This document shows positions 8,201 through 17,001 of a stretch of DNA of 64,000 nt, piece by piece. The translations under genes and the position numbers were made by a program. How positions within the stretch are numbered: the first letter of the stretch is position 1; every line of letters begins with the position of its first letter. The DNA is taken from NCBI RefSeq assembly GCF_000159695.1, contig NZ_CM000955.1, positions 1,776,524 through 1,840,523 of the forward strand, in the 5' to 3' direction. This DNA comes from Finegoldia magna ATCC 53516 (GTDB lineage: Bacteria > Bacillota > Clostridia > Tissierellales > Peptoniphilaceae). The notes below the pieces were generated by a model. It saw nothing but the letters and a program-made list of their open reading frames with translations. It was not told the DNA's origin and did no database searches.

Positions 8201-8230
8201 TTTTACCTCCTAATTTTGAGTATAAAAAAA

Positions 8231-8258
8231 GGAGATAGAGTTTTTAATTTCTATCGCC
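8231..8258 (-). terminator. Terminator of the 91-aa ICE gene
   Basis: A 9-bp stem with one mismatch (GGCGATAGA and TCTATCTCC on the minus strand) is followed by seven T residues. It lies 16 bp beyond the stop of the 91-aa gene. Confidence 0.65.
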
Positions 8259-8274
8259 TATTAATACCTTATTT

Positions 8275-8550
8275 CTAGTCTTCTAAAATTGATACTTCAA
8301 GGTCTATTGCTTTAAATGTAACAGTTATTCCTACTTCTTCTTTTACTGTTTTTTCAAATAGCTCAGCTATATCATATGGAGACATATCATATATATCTTC
8401 ATACCATTCATTGCTTTCATCGTACATTGCCTCACATATTGCTTCAATATAATTTTTCTTATCCCTTGTGAGTTCTGTATCACTTTCTAGAATAAACTGC
8501 TCACCGTTTATATTTAATATAATTAAAGATGATTTTCTATTTTCACACAT
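8275..8550 (-). CDS. Hypothetical acidic ICE protein (91 aa)
   Basis: This 91-aa, strongly acidic protein has two parts. The first (SLIILNINGEQFILESD) looks like beta strands. The second is a tyrosine- and glutamate-rich helical part (EAICEAMYDESNEWYEDIYDMSPYDIAELFEKTV). No family was recognised. It starts 18 bp after virD4 ends and is followed by a terminator, so it is probably the last gene of the repA-to-virD4 unit. A small acidic regulator or anti-restriction mimic is conceivable, but nothing in the sequence proves it. Confidence 0.65.
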   Translation of the reverse strand: MCENRKSSLIILNINGEQFILESDTELTRDKKNYIEAICEAMYDESNEWYEDIYDMSPYDIAELFEKTVKEEVGITVTFKAIDLEVSILED

Positions 8551-8568
8551 TTTGCTTTCTCCATAAAC

Positions 8569-10380
8569 TCAAATGTTTAACCTATTTATTTTATAACTTG
8601 ATTTTAACTTTACCTTATCTCTATTTTTCAAATACTCCTCTACATCAAACAAGTTTCTCTTATCATAATCTTCCAATAACTTGTAATTCTTATGCTTTGT
8701 AATATCAAATTTATCAGATAAGAAAGGTCTTACTCCTCTTAACTGATAAATACACTTACCGCCATCCATTACAGTTATTTCATCTTGACTCATAAGTTCC
8801 TTGCCAGTTTTTTGGTAATTTAGACCAAAAGATTTTTGATTGGATCTTGTTTCTGATGTGTTATATAGGTCTATGGTTTCTTTTCCTAAGGTTTCAGATA
8901 ATTCTTTTACTGTTGTTTTTTCTTTTCCTCCTAAAAAGAGTGTAGAGTCGCAGTTACCAACTATTGTATCTGCATGGTCTTTATAGATTGCTTTTAATTG
9001 AGATTGTGCTTGCAGTATTATGCTTGCCGATATTTCTCTTGAACGAATTGTTGCAATCAATTTTTCAAATTTAGGAATTAATCCTATATTTGCAAACTCA
9101 TCAAGTAGACACCTAACATGAACTGGAAGTCTTCCACCATACACATCATCTGCCTTATCACATAGAAGATTAAATAGTTGAGAATACATTATTGAAACTA
9201 CAAAGTTAAAGGTATCATCTGTATCTGATATTATTACGAATAAAGCAGTTTTTCTATCTCCAATTTTATCAAGCTCTAATTCATCTTCGCTCATTAGTTC
9301 TCTAAGCTCTCTTATATCAAAAGGTGCAAGTCTTGCTCCACAAGATATTAGAATTGACTTGGCAGTTTTTCCTGCTGCCAGCTTATATTTCTTGTATTGC
9401 TTAACTGCAAAATGACTTGGATCTTTCTTTTCAAGAGCTTCAAAAAGCCTATCAATTGGGTTCATATAGGTTTCGTCATCTTCTCTAACCTCACTTGCGT
9501 CAATCATATCTAAGAGTGTTTTAAAATTCTTTTCTTCTTCAGGTGCTTCATAATAAATATACCCAATAAGAGCAGTGTAATATAACTTTTCAGCCTTTAC
9601 CCAAAAATCTTCTCCTGCCTTTTCTCCATCTCCCTTGGTGTTAGCAATTATGGTTTGGACAAGCTTTAAAATATCTTTTTCACTTCTCAAGTATGCAAAG
9701 GGATTGTATTTCATAGATTTTTTAAAGTTTATTGTGTTTAATATCTTTATGTCGTAACCATTTTCATAAAGCATTTTTCCACATTCTAACACAAGTGTGC
9801 CTTTAGGGTCTGTTACTACATAGGAAGAATGCATTTGCATTAGATTTGGCTTTACATAAAATCTCGTTTTACCTGATCCAGAACCACCTATTACTAATAC
9901 ATTTTTATTTCTGGCATATTTAGGGTTTTTAGGTCTTGAGTTCATTGTTAGTCTTTCGGTATTAGTTATGAGAACATTGTTTTCAAACTTAGGGTCAATA
10001 TATGGAGCAATATCCTTACTTTCTCCCCATCTTGCAGATCCATATTCCTTGCCTTGCCTATATTTCTTTTTGTTTTTACCTTTGCTGTAAACAATTAACT
10101 TAACAAGACCAGCAACTGAAATACCTACTAACAAGTCCCTTGGATTAAGGCTTGGTATATAAGATAAAGTTCCTATATCAGAAATTCCCACCATTATTTT
10201 ATCAATAATATCTCCTCCTACATAAGAATTGATGTGCTTAGAAAAGATATTTCCAATGTAGAAGAATGATAGATAGGGAATGTTTGATAATATAAATTTC
10301 TTTGGGTTGTCTATTTTAATTAGGTTTTTAATATCAGAAAGAATGGCTTCTAATATCTTATTCATCGTAGAAACCTTCAC
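8569..10380 (-). CDS. virD4: VirD4-like type IV coupling protein (TraG family)
   Basis: The 603-aa membrane ATPase links the relaxosome to the secretion channel and pumps DNA. N-terminal hydrophobic segments (about residues 30-60 and 85-105) anchor it. The TraG/TraD domain follows with Walker A GGSGSGKT at residues 165-172, an adjacent VVTDPKGTL, and Walker B in CLLDEFANIG. The QAQSQLKAIY segment is also typical. Its start overlaps the antirepressor gene by 23 bp, suggesting coupled translation. Length is normal for the family. Confidence 0.93.
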   Translation of the reverse strand: MKVSTMNKILEAILSDIKNLIKIDNPKKFILSNIPYLSFFYIGNIFSKHINSYVGGDIIDKIMVGISDIGTLSYIPSLNPRDLLVGISVAGLVKLIVYSKGKNKKKYRQGKEYGSARWGESKDIAPYIDPKFENNVLITNTERLTMNSRPKNPKYARNKNVLVIGGSGSGKTRFYVKPNLMQMHSSYVVTDPKGTLVLECGKMLYENGYDIKILNTINFKKSMKYNPFAYLRSEKDILKLVQTIIANTKGDGEKAGEDFWVKAEKLYYTALIGYIYYEAPEEEKNFKTLLDMIDASEVREDDETYMNPIDRLFEALEKKDPSHFAVKQYKKYKLAAGKTAKSILISCGARLAPFDIRELRELMSEDELELDKIGDRKTALFVIISDTDDTFNFVVSIMYSQLFNLLCDKADDVYGGRLPVHVRCLLDEFANIGLIPKFEKLIATIRSREISASIILQAQSQLKAIYKDHADTIVGNCDSTLFLGGKEKTTVKELSETLGKETIDLYNTSETRSNQKSFGLNYQKTGKELMSQDEITVMDGGKCIYQLRGVRPFLSDKFDITKHKNYKLLEDYDKRNLFDVEEYLKNRDKVKLKSSYKINRLNI

Positions 10381-11092
10381 TATCTAATAAAATTAGTAGG
10401 TAGTGTCTTCCCTTTGGTGTTATTAATGTTTGTATTCCTACAAGTGTACCTAGTGGATCAATCCATTCTTTTACTTCAAAATATCCCTTGTTCTTATCTG
10501 CATAAGGTAAGAGTTTCTTTTTCTTATCTCTGTAAATTAATCCCTTATCCATTAGAAAACTTATAAATTGATTTTGTGGTATTCCTAACTCTTTGGCAGT
10601 ATTTCTAAAGTTTGTAAGTAGGTTATAATCTACTAATTTGTCATAATAATCTGCCTTTGGTCTTAATTCTTCAATTTCTTCTTCTCTTTCAGCAATAATT
10701 CTATTGGCTACAAGAATTGCATCTGCAAGTAGATCTTCATTAGTTTTCTTTTCTTGCCCTACTATATATCCTCCGTTTTTTCTAATACTTGGTAAGACTT
10801 CTCTAGTTACCCAAGCTTTGAATATTTTTGCTTGTGGTAGTTTTGATGAGAGGATAAGTGAATACAATCCTGATTCGTTAATTATTGAAATATTCTGTAT
10901 TCCTCCAGGGGTGTTCCATTTCGTTACACCCTTATCTTCCTCATCTACATGGTCATAAACAGCTTTCCTCGGATTGACATAACCTAACATAGTTGCTACT
11001 TCATTTGCTATAAAGAAAAACTCACCGTCTTTTTCTATAACAGTGAGTTTCCCAAAATTCTTATTTTCAAATGTTTTTAAATTACTTATCAT
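10358..11092 (-). CDS. Phage-type antirepressor (BRO-N plus KilAC)
   Basis: This 244-aa protein has an N-terminal BRO-N domain, recognisable from GKLTVIEKDGEFFFIANEVA, HVDEEDKG, IINESGLYSLILSS and AWVTREVLPSIRKNGGY. A C-terminal KilAC/ANT domain begins near LRPKADYYDKLVD and runs through TAKELGIPQNQFI to LITPKGRHYL. Such proteins usually bind and inactivate phage or ICE repressors. It overlaps the PcfB-like gene by 4 bp and virD4 by 23 bp, so it is co-transcribed with the coupling protein rather than with a repressor. The repressor it would act on is not in the window. Confidence 0.88.
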   Translation of the reverse strand: MISNLKTFENKNFGKLTVIEKDGEFFFIANEVATMLGYVNPRKAVYDHVDEEDKGVTKWNTPGGIQNISIINESGLYSLILSSKLPQAKIFKAWVTREVLPSIRKNGGYIVGQEKKTNEDLLADAILVANRIIAEREEEIEELRPKADYYDKLVDYNLLTNFRNTAKELGIPQNQFISFLMDKGLIYRDKKKKLLPYADKNKGYFEVKEWIDPLGTLVGIQTLITPKGRHYLLILLDSEGFYDE

Positions 11093-11574
11093 AAGCTTTG
11101 CTCCTTATGTTTATTTTTAACTTTATCTTTGCTAATGGTATCCTTAGCCATATCTTTAAACTTATTTATAGTCTTCGTTATTGAATCTTTTCTATCGGCC
11201 TTTCTTTCAGAAGCCTTAACTGCTTTTTTAAAGGCATGTTCCATTACCTTTATATCCTTAGATTGAAAAAACACAGAGTGGTTGCCAGTTTCCTTATCTT
11301 TCATAACAGAAAACTTCACTCCGTGTTTATTTAAAATTTTCTTTAGTTCTTTTAACTCAGGATCTTTTAGATTAATTTCTTCTAACTGTCCCTTTTTAAC
11401 CATATCTTTTAGCTTTACTTCTTCTCCATTATTTTTTATTACATTTTTCAAGCCTCCTTGTTCTTCTATTTGCTTGTGAACTTTCTTTAAGGCATCAAGA
11501 ATTGCTTTACTTGTTGCTTTTGCAAGCCTTACTTCAAGATTAAGACTCGACCTAGATACTTCTTCATTAATCAT
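11089..11574 (-). CDS. PcfB-like protein (DUF3801 family)
   Basis: This 161-aa basic protein begins with EVSRSSLNLEVRLAKATSKAILDALKKV, the PcfB/DUF3801 pattern. A short alpha-beta part follows (LKELKKILNKHGVKFSVMKDKETGNHSVFFQSKD) and then a lysine-rich tail. In enterococcal pCF10, PcfB is an accessory protein that cooperates with the relaxase and coupling protein. It overlaps the DnaC-like gene by 8 bp and the antirepressor gene by 4 bp, so the run is tightly coupled. Confidence 0.8.
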   Translation of the reverse strand: MINEEVSRSSLNLEVRLAKATSKAILDALKKVHKQIEEQGGLKNVIKNNGEEVKLKDMVKKGQLEEINLKDPELKELKKILNKHGVKFSVMKDKETGNHSVFFQSKDIKVMEHAFKKAVKASERKADRKDSITKTINKFKDMAKDTISKDKVKNKHKEQSL

Positions 11575-12394
11575 CTATTCCACCTCCATATAAAAGTAAC
11601 TCTTTGTATTTTCTTAACTTCTCTTGATGGATTTTTCTTCTAAAATCTTCTCCCGTAACTTTAACTGGTATTGTCATTTCAAGTATTCTTGAATATATCC
11701 TCTGATACTCAAGTTCAATATTAGGATTTTGAATAATTTCCAATGATAAGTTTGTAGTAAAAATTGTCGGCCTACCCTTTAAGTATCTTGCGTTTATAAT
11801 GTTATATACTTGCTCTCTTGCATAAGATGTATCCCTTTCAATTCCAAGATCATCTAATATTAACAACGGAATATTAGATAGGTTACTTATAATTTCATTT
11901 GAATCTAGCTTAAATGCTGATTTTTGTATTTGATTTATAACCTGAGATAAATTCAAAATCTTAACTCTAACTTGTGTTCTTTCGATTAATTCATTTGCTA
12001 TTGCACAAGCAAGGTAAGTTTTCCCACTACCAACATCTCCATAAAATAAAAGTCCAACATTGTCTTCCTTCATTTGCTCAAAACTTTTGGCATAATTATA
12101 GGCAACCTTATAGGCTTGACCTTTTTCATTTAGGAATTTCTCAAAAGTATATTGGTGTTGGAGCGGCGATGAAAAACAATCTCTTTTCAATGACGATATT
12201 TTCATCAGTCTTTCTCTTTCTTCATTTTCCTTATCTCTTTTTATTTCACATTCACATTTAATTATGGGAATAAACTTTGTAAAGCCAAGGTCAACTAATT
12301 CTCCATCTACTCTTTTACCACATACCTTGCAATAGATATGCCCATTTCTTTCAATATCATTTTCTCTTAATACAAAATTTTTTAAGTTCTTCAT
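11567..12394 (-). CDS. DnaC/IstB-like ATPase of the ICE
   Basis: This 275-aa AAA+ ATPase has an N-terminal zinc-binding motif (YCKVCGKRV, then CECE), a Walker A at GDVGSGKTYLACAIANELI, and Walker B in LLILDDLG. It ends with sensor-like features (IFTTNLS and YQRIYSRILEM). This is the pattern of DnaC/DnaI helicase loaders. It overlaps the RepA_N gene by 4 bp, the usual initiator-loader pair of Tn1549/CTn-type elements, and probably loads the host helicase at the ICE replication origin. Confidence 0.87.
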   Translation of the reverse strand: MKNLKNFVLRENDIERNGHIYCKVCGKRVDGELVDLGFTKFIPIIKCECEIKRDKENEERERLMKISSLKRDCFSSPLQHQYTFEKFLNEKGQAYKVAYNYAKSFEQMKEDNVGLLFYGDVGSGKTYLACAIANELIERTQVRVKILNLSQVINQIQKSAFKLDSNEIISNLSNIPLLILDDLGIERDTSYAREQVYNIINARYLKGRPTIFTTNLSLEIIQNPNIELEYQRIYSRILEMTIPVKVTGEDFRRKIHQEKLRKYKELLLYGGGIDD

Positions 12395-13164
12395 AAACTC
12401 TCTCCTATATCGTAATTCATTTTCCTTGTTGAATTGTCATTAATGTTTTTTGCCTGATCATTAAGATACCAATTAATTATCGTTGCCTTGTGGTCTTGAT
12501 ACTCTCTGTTATTTGCTTTCATATATGACGACAATCTATCAATGTATTCATTAATTCTGCTTCCTAACTCATTTGCTAAGTCCTTGTATTCTTCATCAGT
12601 CAAAAATATATTTTTATATATTCCATAAGGCTTTTGCCCATTACTAAAATCATTATTTCTTAACTCATTATTACTAATATTGTTATAGTTACCTTCCGAT
12701 TTTCGAAAATCTTGACTTTCGATATTCGAATCTCTTGAATTTCGATTATCGAACTTCTGGAATTTTGTTTTTCGAACTTCTTGATTTTTTAATTCCATAT
12801 TAGTAAATATGCTCATAAAGTCTTTAACATAGATTCTATTAGGCTTTCCAAGTCCTTGTCTTTTCTTTTCAATCAGTCCTATTCCTGATTTAATATCAAG
12901 CTCAGCTATTAATTTATTTGCTTTTTCACTTGCACAATTAAATTGATCTTTTATACTTTCAATTGTGTAGTAAATAAAAACTTTTCCATCTTCATCTATC
13001 CAGCCATTTTTATATGAAAGACCCATTCGATTAAGCATATATGAATACAAAACTTTAGCTTCAATAGAAATGCTCTCAAAAATCTCATCTTCCATCAATA
13101 CCATAGGTAACCTAATGAAGTTATACATCTCAGATTGCCTATTATAAAAATAATCAAAATTCAT
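12391..13164 (-). CDS. RepA_N-type replication initiator
   Basis: This 257-aa protein opens with the RepA_N signature: FIRLPMVLMEDEIFESIS, IEAKVLYSYMLNRMGLS, NGWIDEDGKVFIYYT. Winged-helix-like sequence follows. A variable polar stretch around residues 125-175 leads to a C-terminal helical part (YKDLANELGSRINEYIDRL). Such proteins initiate plasmid replication and are the first gene of many CTn conjugation units. The ATG follows GGAGGT. A terminator directly upstream separates it from the small hydrophobic gene, so its own promoter would have to lie within about 30 bp or be reached by readthrough. Confidence 0.85.
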   Translation of the reverse strand: MNFDYFYNRQSEMYNFIRLPMVLMEDEIFESISIEAKVLYSYMLNRMGLSYKNGWIDEDGKVFIYYTIESIKDQFNCASEKANKLIAELDIKSGIGLIEKKRQGLGKPNRIYVKDFMSIFTNMELKNQEVRKTKFQKFDNRNSRDSNIESQDFRKSEGNYNNISNNELRNNDFSNGQKPYGIYKNIFLTDEEYKDLANELGSRINEYIDRLSSYMKANNREYQDHKATIINWYLNDQAKNINDNSTRKMNYDIGESL

Positions 13165-13192
13165 TCCTACCTCCTCTCTTTAAAATAAAAAA

Positions 13193-13222
13193 AGACGACA
13201 GAATTATTGCTTTCTATCGTCT
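13193..13222 (-). terminator. Rho-independent terminator upstream of the RepA_N gene
   Basis: On the minus strand AGACGATAGA and TCTGTCGTCT form a 10-bp stem with one G-U pair, followed by seven T residues. It ends the transcript of the small hydrophobic gene at 13248-13529. The upstream TATAAGACA matches that of the terminator at 8123-8149. Confidence 0.75.
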
Positions 13223-13247
13223 ACGGTTGTCTTATATTTATTTTTCT

Positions 13248-13529
13248 TCAAATTGATTTTATTGTATAGTTTAATAATTCTAATAATCCAATAACATATA
13301 TACCTAATTTAGGTAATCCAAATGGACTAAATAAAAATGCTAATATTAGTGCTTCAATTACAATTTGCTTGTCTCCTTGAAAAATGCTAGCTATTCCAAT
13401 TATAAAAATCAAAGTAGAAACTACGCTTAACAACGCAGTACTCAAACTTAATATGAAGGTTAAAAAAGCTATGAGCAAACTCAACACTAATCTTATCGGT
13501 AATAAAATTATTCTAATTATCCATCTCAT
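13248..13529 (-). CDS. Small hydrophobic CD1845-family mobile-element protein
   Basis: This 93-aa protein consists almost entirely of hydrophobic segments. Conserved-looking sequence includes LLPIRLVLSLLIAFLTFILS near the N terminus and the family-like FLFSPFGLPKLGIYVIGLLEL near the C terminus. Proteins of this type recur in CTn-like ICEs, and their function is unknown. It is the outermost recognisable ICE gene, 64 bp from the lysS stop codon, and it marks the edge of the element. Confidence 0.7.
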   Translation of the reverse strand: MRWIIRIILLPIRLVLSLLIAFLTFILSLSTALLSVVSTLIFIIGIASIFQGDKQIVIEALILAFLFSPFGLPKLGIYVIGLLELLNYTIKSI

Positions 13530-13546
13530 ACATACTCCTAAAAATT

Positions 13547-13575
13547 AAACTGGGATTCATAACAAACCCCAGTTT
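13547..13575 (-). terminator. lysS rho-independent terminator
   Basis: AAACTGGG (13547-13554) pairs with CCCAGTTT (13568-13575). On the minus strand the stem is followed by AATTTTTA. It lies about 18 bp beyond the lysS stop and is the last clearly chromosomal signal before the ICE. Confidence 0.75.
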
Positions 13576-13592
13576 CATAATTAGCGTGTCCT

Positions 13593-15503
13593 TTAATATA
13601 ATTTTGATCCTGCTGGAATATTATCATCCAGCATTATTAAGTTAAGTTTTTCTTCACCGTCATACTCACAAATTGCAGATATAATCATACCTTCTGAGTC
13701 GATTCCCATCATCTTACGAGGAGGAAGATTACAAATTGCAAGTAGTGTCTTTCCAATTAAGCTCTCTGCGCTGTAATATTCCTTAATACCAGATAAAATA
13801 ACTCTTTCTTTTTCAGAACCATCATCTAATGTAAATTTCAAAAGTTTTTTTGACTTAGGAACTTCTTCGCAGTTTTTAACCTTTACAACTCTAAAATCAG
13901 ATTTTGAGAAAGTTTCAAAGTCTACCATATCTTCAAATAATGGTTCAACTTTCACTTTTGAAAGGTCAATTTCTTCTGTCGTAAGTTTGTCGTAAGTTTC
14001 GTAAGTTTCTTTTGACAAACCCCCATTTTCTGCCTTTTCTAAGCCTATTGGCTTCATTGTTGGGAACAACATAATATCTCTGATTGATTCGTTGTTAGTC
14101 AACATCATTATAAGTCTGTCGACACCAATTCCCAATCCGCCTGTTGGTGGAAGTCCTACTTCCAATGCGTTCAAGAAATCATAATCCATCATTTGAGCTT
14201 CGTCGTCACCATTTTCTCTGGCTTCAACTTGTTTCAAGAATCTTTCTTTTTGGTCAATTGGGTTGTTCAATTCACTAAATGCGTTTGCGATTTCTTTTGT
14301 GCATACAAATGCTTCAAATCTGTGTGTGTATCTTTCATCATCTGGATTTCTCTTAGCCAATGGACTTACTTCAACTGGATGACCCAATACAAATGTTGGT
14401 TGAATTAATTTTTCTTCGCAGAAATGTTCGAAGCATTCGTTAATAACTTCGCCACGTGACATATTTTCTTTTATGTCGACATTGTTTGCTTTGGCAACTT
14501 CACGTGCTTGTTCATCAGTTTCGATTTCATCGAAGTTGATGTCTGCGTATTCTTTTATTGCATCAACCATTGTGATTCTTTTCCATGGTGGTGTGAAGTC
14601 TATTTCTGTTTCGCCAAATTGTGCTTTCATAGAACCATTAACTTTTTCACAAACAAATGCAACTAATTGTTCTGTGATGTCCATCATATCATTGTAATCA
14701 GCATAGGCTTGGTACAATTCTATTGCCGTATATTCTGGGTTGTGAGTGTGATCCATTCCTTCATTTCTGAACATTCTACCCATTTCATAAACTTTATCAA
14801 ATCCACCTACGATTAATCTCTTTAGGTATAATTCATTTGCGATACGTAAATACATATCGATATCCAAAGTGTTATGGTGAGTGATAAAAGGTCTAGCATT
14901 TGCTCCACCAGCGATTGTGTTCAAGATTGGAGTATCAACTTCCAAGAATCCTCTTGTATCCAAGAATTCTCTGATCGCTGAAATAATTCTAGATCTCTTA
15001 ACAAAAGTATCTTTGATTTCTGGATTCATAATTAAATCCACATATCTTTGTCTGTATCTCAAATCTGGATCTTTTAATCCGTGCCATTTTTCAGGTAAAA
15101 TTTGCAATGATTTAGATAAAAGTACTACAGATTTTGTTCTAATGGATACTTCCCCACTGTGTGTTTTGAATATTGTTCCTTCAACACCAACGATATCTCC
15201 AATATCCATATTTTTTACTTTTGCGTAGTTTTCTTCGCCTAATTCATTTACTTTATTAAATAATTGTATTCTGCCAACAGAATCTTGTAAGTCCATGAAG
15301 TTAACTTTTCCATGTCCTCTTTTACTCATAATTCTTCCGGCTATTTTAACTTCTTTTCCGTCAAATTCGTCAAAGTTATCTACGATTTCTTTTGTATTAT
15401 TAGCATTGTCAAATTTTTCATGAACGTATGGGTTTTCATTTGCATCTAATAATTCTTGTAACTTTTGTCTACGAATTTGTAGCATTTCGTTTAAGTTTTC
15501 CAT
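13593..15503 (-). CDS. lysS: Lysyl-tRNA synthetase (class II) fused to a C-terminal tRNA-binding domain
   Basis: The 636-aa enzyme charges tRNA-Lys. It has the N-terminal OB-fold anticodon-binding domain ([21 protein letters not shown]) and the class II core: motif 2 near [15 protein letters not shown] and motif 3 in [16 protein letters not shown] typical bacterial LysRS ends at about 495 residues. Here about 110 extra residues from about 527 match the Trbp111/EMAP-type domain usually found at the end of MetRS ([44 protein letters not shown]). That domain strengthens tRNA binding. The gene lies 2 bp after greA and is followed by its own terminator. Confidence 0.96.
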   Translation of the reverse strand: MENLNEMLQIRRQKLQELLDANENPYVHEKFDNANNTKEIVDNFDEFDGKEVKIAGRIMSKRGHGKVNFMDLQDSVGRIQLFNKVNELGEENYAKVKNMDIGDIVGVEGTIFKTHSGEVSIRTKSVVLLSKSLQILPEKWHGLKDPDLRYRQRYVDLIMNPEIKDTFVKRSRIISAIREFLDTRGFLEVDTPILNTIAGGANARPFITHHNTLDIDMYLRIANELYLKRLIVGGFDKVYEMGRMFRNEGMDHTHNPEYTAIELYQAYADYNDMMDITEQLVAFVCEKVNGSMKAQFGETEIDFTPPWKRITMVDAIKEYADINFDEIETDEQAREVAKANNVDIKENMSRGEVINECFEHFCEEKLIQPTFVLGHPVEVSPLAKRNPDDERYTHRFEAFVCTKEIANAFSELNNPIDQKERFLKQVEARENGDDEAQMMDYDFLNALEVGLPPTGGLGIGVDRLIMMLTNNESIRDIMLFPTMKPIGLEKAENGGLSKETYETYDKLTTEEIDLSKVKVEPLFEDMVDFETFSKSDFRVVKVKNCEEVPKSKKLLKFTLDDGSEKERVILSGIKEYYSAESLIGKTLLAICNLPPRKMMGIDSEGMIISAICEYDGEEKLNLIMLDDNIPAGSKLY

Positions 15504-15505
15504 TA

Positions 15506-15985
15506 TTATCCTTTCTTTACAGTTAATACCTTTAATTCTACGATTCCACCTGGTGTTTCAACTGTAGTAGTGTCACCAACTTTTAGGTTTAACAGAGCTT
15601 TTCCAGTTGGAGATTCGTTTGAAATTCTACCTGCAAAAGGATCAGATTCTGCTGTTCCCACTATTTTATAAGTCATTTCTTTGTTTGACTTTAAGTTTTT
15701 GTAAGTTACTGTTGATCCAACTGTCACAACGTCTTTTTGATTTTCATCATCTTGAATTACTTTTGCATATAGTAGCAAGTTTTCAAGATAGTTAATTCTT
15801 TCTTCTACTTGCGCTTGTTCATTTTTAGCTTCATCATATTCTGCATTTTCAGAAAGGTCGCCAAATCCTCTGGCAACTTTGATTTTCTCAGCTATTTCTG
15901 TTCTGCGAGTAGTCTTTAAAAACTCAAGTTCTTCTTTGTGTTGATCTAATCCTTCTTGAGTTAATAAAAATTCTTTATCTGCCAT
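15506..15985 (-). CDS. greA: Transcript cleavage factor GreA
   Basis: This 159-aa protein rescues backtracked RNA polymerase. The N-terminal coiled coil carries the acidic tip ([17 protein letters not shown]). The C-terminal FKBP-like domain includes [18 protein letters not shown]. Length is normal. It heads the greA-lysS operon, with a near-consensus promoter at 16021-16048 and a GGAG-type RBS. Confidence 0.96.
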   Translation of the reverse strand: MADKEFLLTQEGLDQHKEELEFLKTTRRTEIAEKIKVARGFGDLSENAEYDEAKNEQAQVEERINYLENLLLYAKVIQDDENQKDVVTVGSTVTYKNLKSNKEMTYKIVGTAESDPFAGRISNESPTGKALLNLKVGDTTTVETPGGIVELKVLTVKKG

Positions 15986-16020
15986 AATCTATTCTCCTTA
16001 TTTTAACCATATATTCTAAA

Positions 16021-16048
16021 ATTATATAACAAAAGGCATAATTGTCAA
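16021..16048 (-). promoter_or_regulatory. Sigma-A promoter of greA-lysS
   Basis: TTGACA (16048-16043), a 16-bp spacer and TATAAT (16026-16021) form a near-consensus promoter on the minus strand, about 36 bp before the greA start. Confidence 0.75.
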
Positions 16049-16068
16049 GTTTTTAGTATATGATTAAA

Positions 16069-17001
16069 CTATTCGTTTTTAAATTCATCTAGTATTTTGA
16101 ATATTTCATTAAGATCTGTTAATTGATTGATTTCGTTCTTAACTTTATTAGAATTTCTAAATCCTTTCAGATACCATTGAATGTGTTTTCTCATTTCTAA
16201 AATCGCACGTTTTTCTTCATAAAATTCCAATTTCAATTGCATGTGTTTTTTGATTGTGTCGATAACTTCTTCTTTAGTTTTGATTTCGTCATCACTAAAA
16301 ATAAATGGATTTTGCATTGCACCTCTTGCCAACAAAACTCCATCACAATTTGAATATTCCATATTTTTTCTGATGTCTTCTTTTGTAAAACAATCTCCAT
16401 TGCCAAATACTGGAATGTCTACATTTTCAACTAATCTTTTAATGTGTGCCCAATCAGCCTCTCCTGAATAAAACATTTTTCTAGTTCTAGCGTGAAGGGT
16501 AATATAATCCACTTTCAATCTCTCACAAATTTGTCCAAGTTGCATATAATTCATGGAATTTTCATCAATTCCAAGTCTGAATTTTACAGAAACTGGCAAA
16601 TCAGTGTTGTTCTTACAAGCTCTGATAACATCTTCTGCTAAGTTCAAATCTCCCATTAATGCTGAGCCATCACCATTTTTGAAAATTTTCGGTGCAGGAC
16701 ATCCCATATTTATATCTATTGATTTGAAATTGTAATTTTCAGTCAGAAATCTGGTAGCATAGGCAATGATTTCTGGTTCGTGTCCAAATATTTGAACAGA
16801 TGTGTTGTTCTCTCTTGAATCTGTATCTAAAAGTTTTTTTGTTTTCTTATCATCATAGTAAAGTGCTTTGGCACTTATCATTTCTGTAAAGCACAGTCCC
16901 GCTCCCAATTCTCCACAGATTATTCGAAATGGAATATCTGTAACTCCAGCTAATGGTGCCAAAAACAAATTACTATTTAAGTTCAATTTTTCTTTAATCA
17001 T
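16069..17001 (-). CDS. dusB: tRNA-dihydrouridine synthase (DusB type)
   Basis: This 310-aa FMN enzyme reduces uridines in tRNA to dihydrouridine. The TIM-barrel signatures are present: LAPLAGVTDIPFR at the N terminus, the active-site cysteine region NMGCPAPKI, and TLHARTRKMFYSGEADW and VFGNGDCFTKED for flavin and phosphate binding. It starts within the last bases of coaX (8-bp overlap), so the genes are co-translated. DusB in many Firmicutes sits in this neighbourhood near lysS and greA. Confidence 0.94.
   Translation of the reverse strand: MIKEKLNLNSNLFLAPLAGVTDIPFRIICGELGAGLCFTEMISAKALYYDDKKTKKLLDTDSRENNTSVQIFGHEPEIIAYATRFLTENYNFKSIDINMGCPAPKIFKNGDGSALMGDLNLAEDVIRACKNNTDLPVSVKFRLGIDENSMNYMQLGQICERLKVDYITLHARTRKMFYSGEADWAHIKRLVENVDIPVFGNGDCFTKEDIRKNMEYSNCDGVLLARGAMQNPFIFSDDEIKTKEEVIDTIKKHMQLKLEFYEEKRAILEMRKHIQWYLKGFRNSNKVKNEINQLTDLNEIFKILDEFKNE

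Noticed and set aside
8085..8274. CRISPR-like or direct-repeat array in the ICE gap
   Set aside because: The interval contains two terminators and a mini-ORF with only loose similarity; there are no regularly spaced identical repeats.
15986..16068. T-box or other amino-acid riboswitch before greA-lysS
   Set aside because: The interval is only 83 bp and holds a normal promoter and RBS; no T-box sequence was seen.
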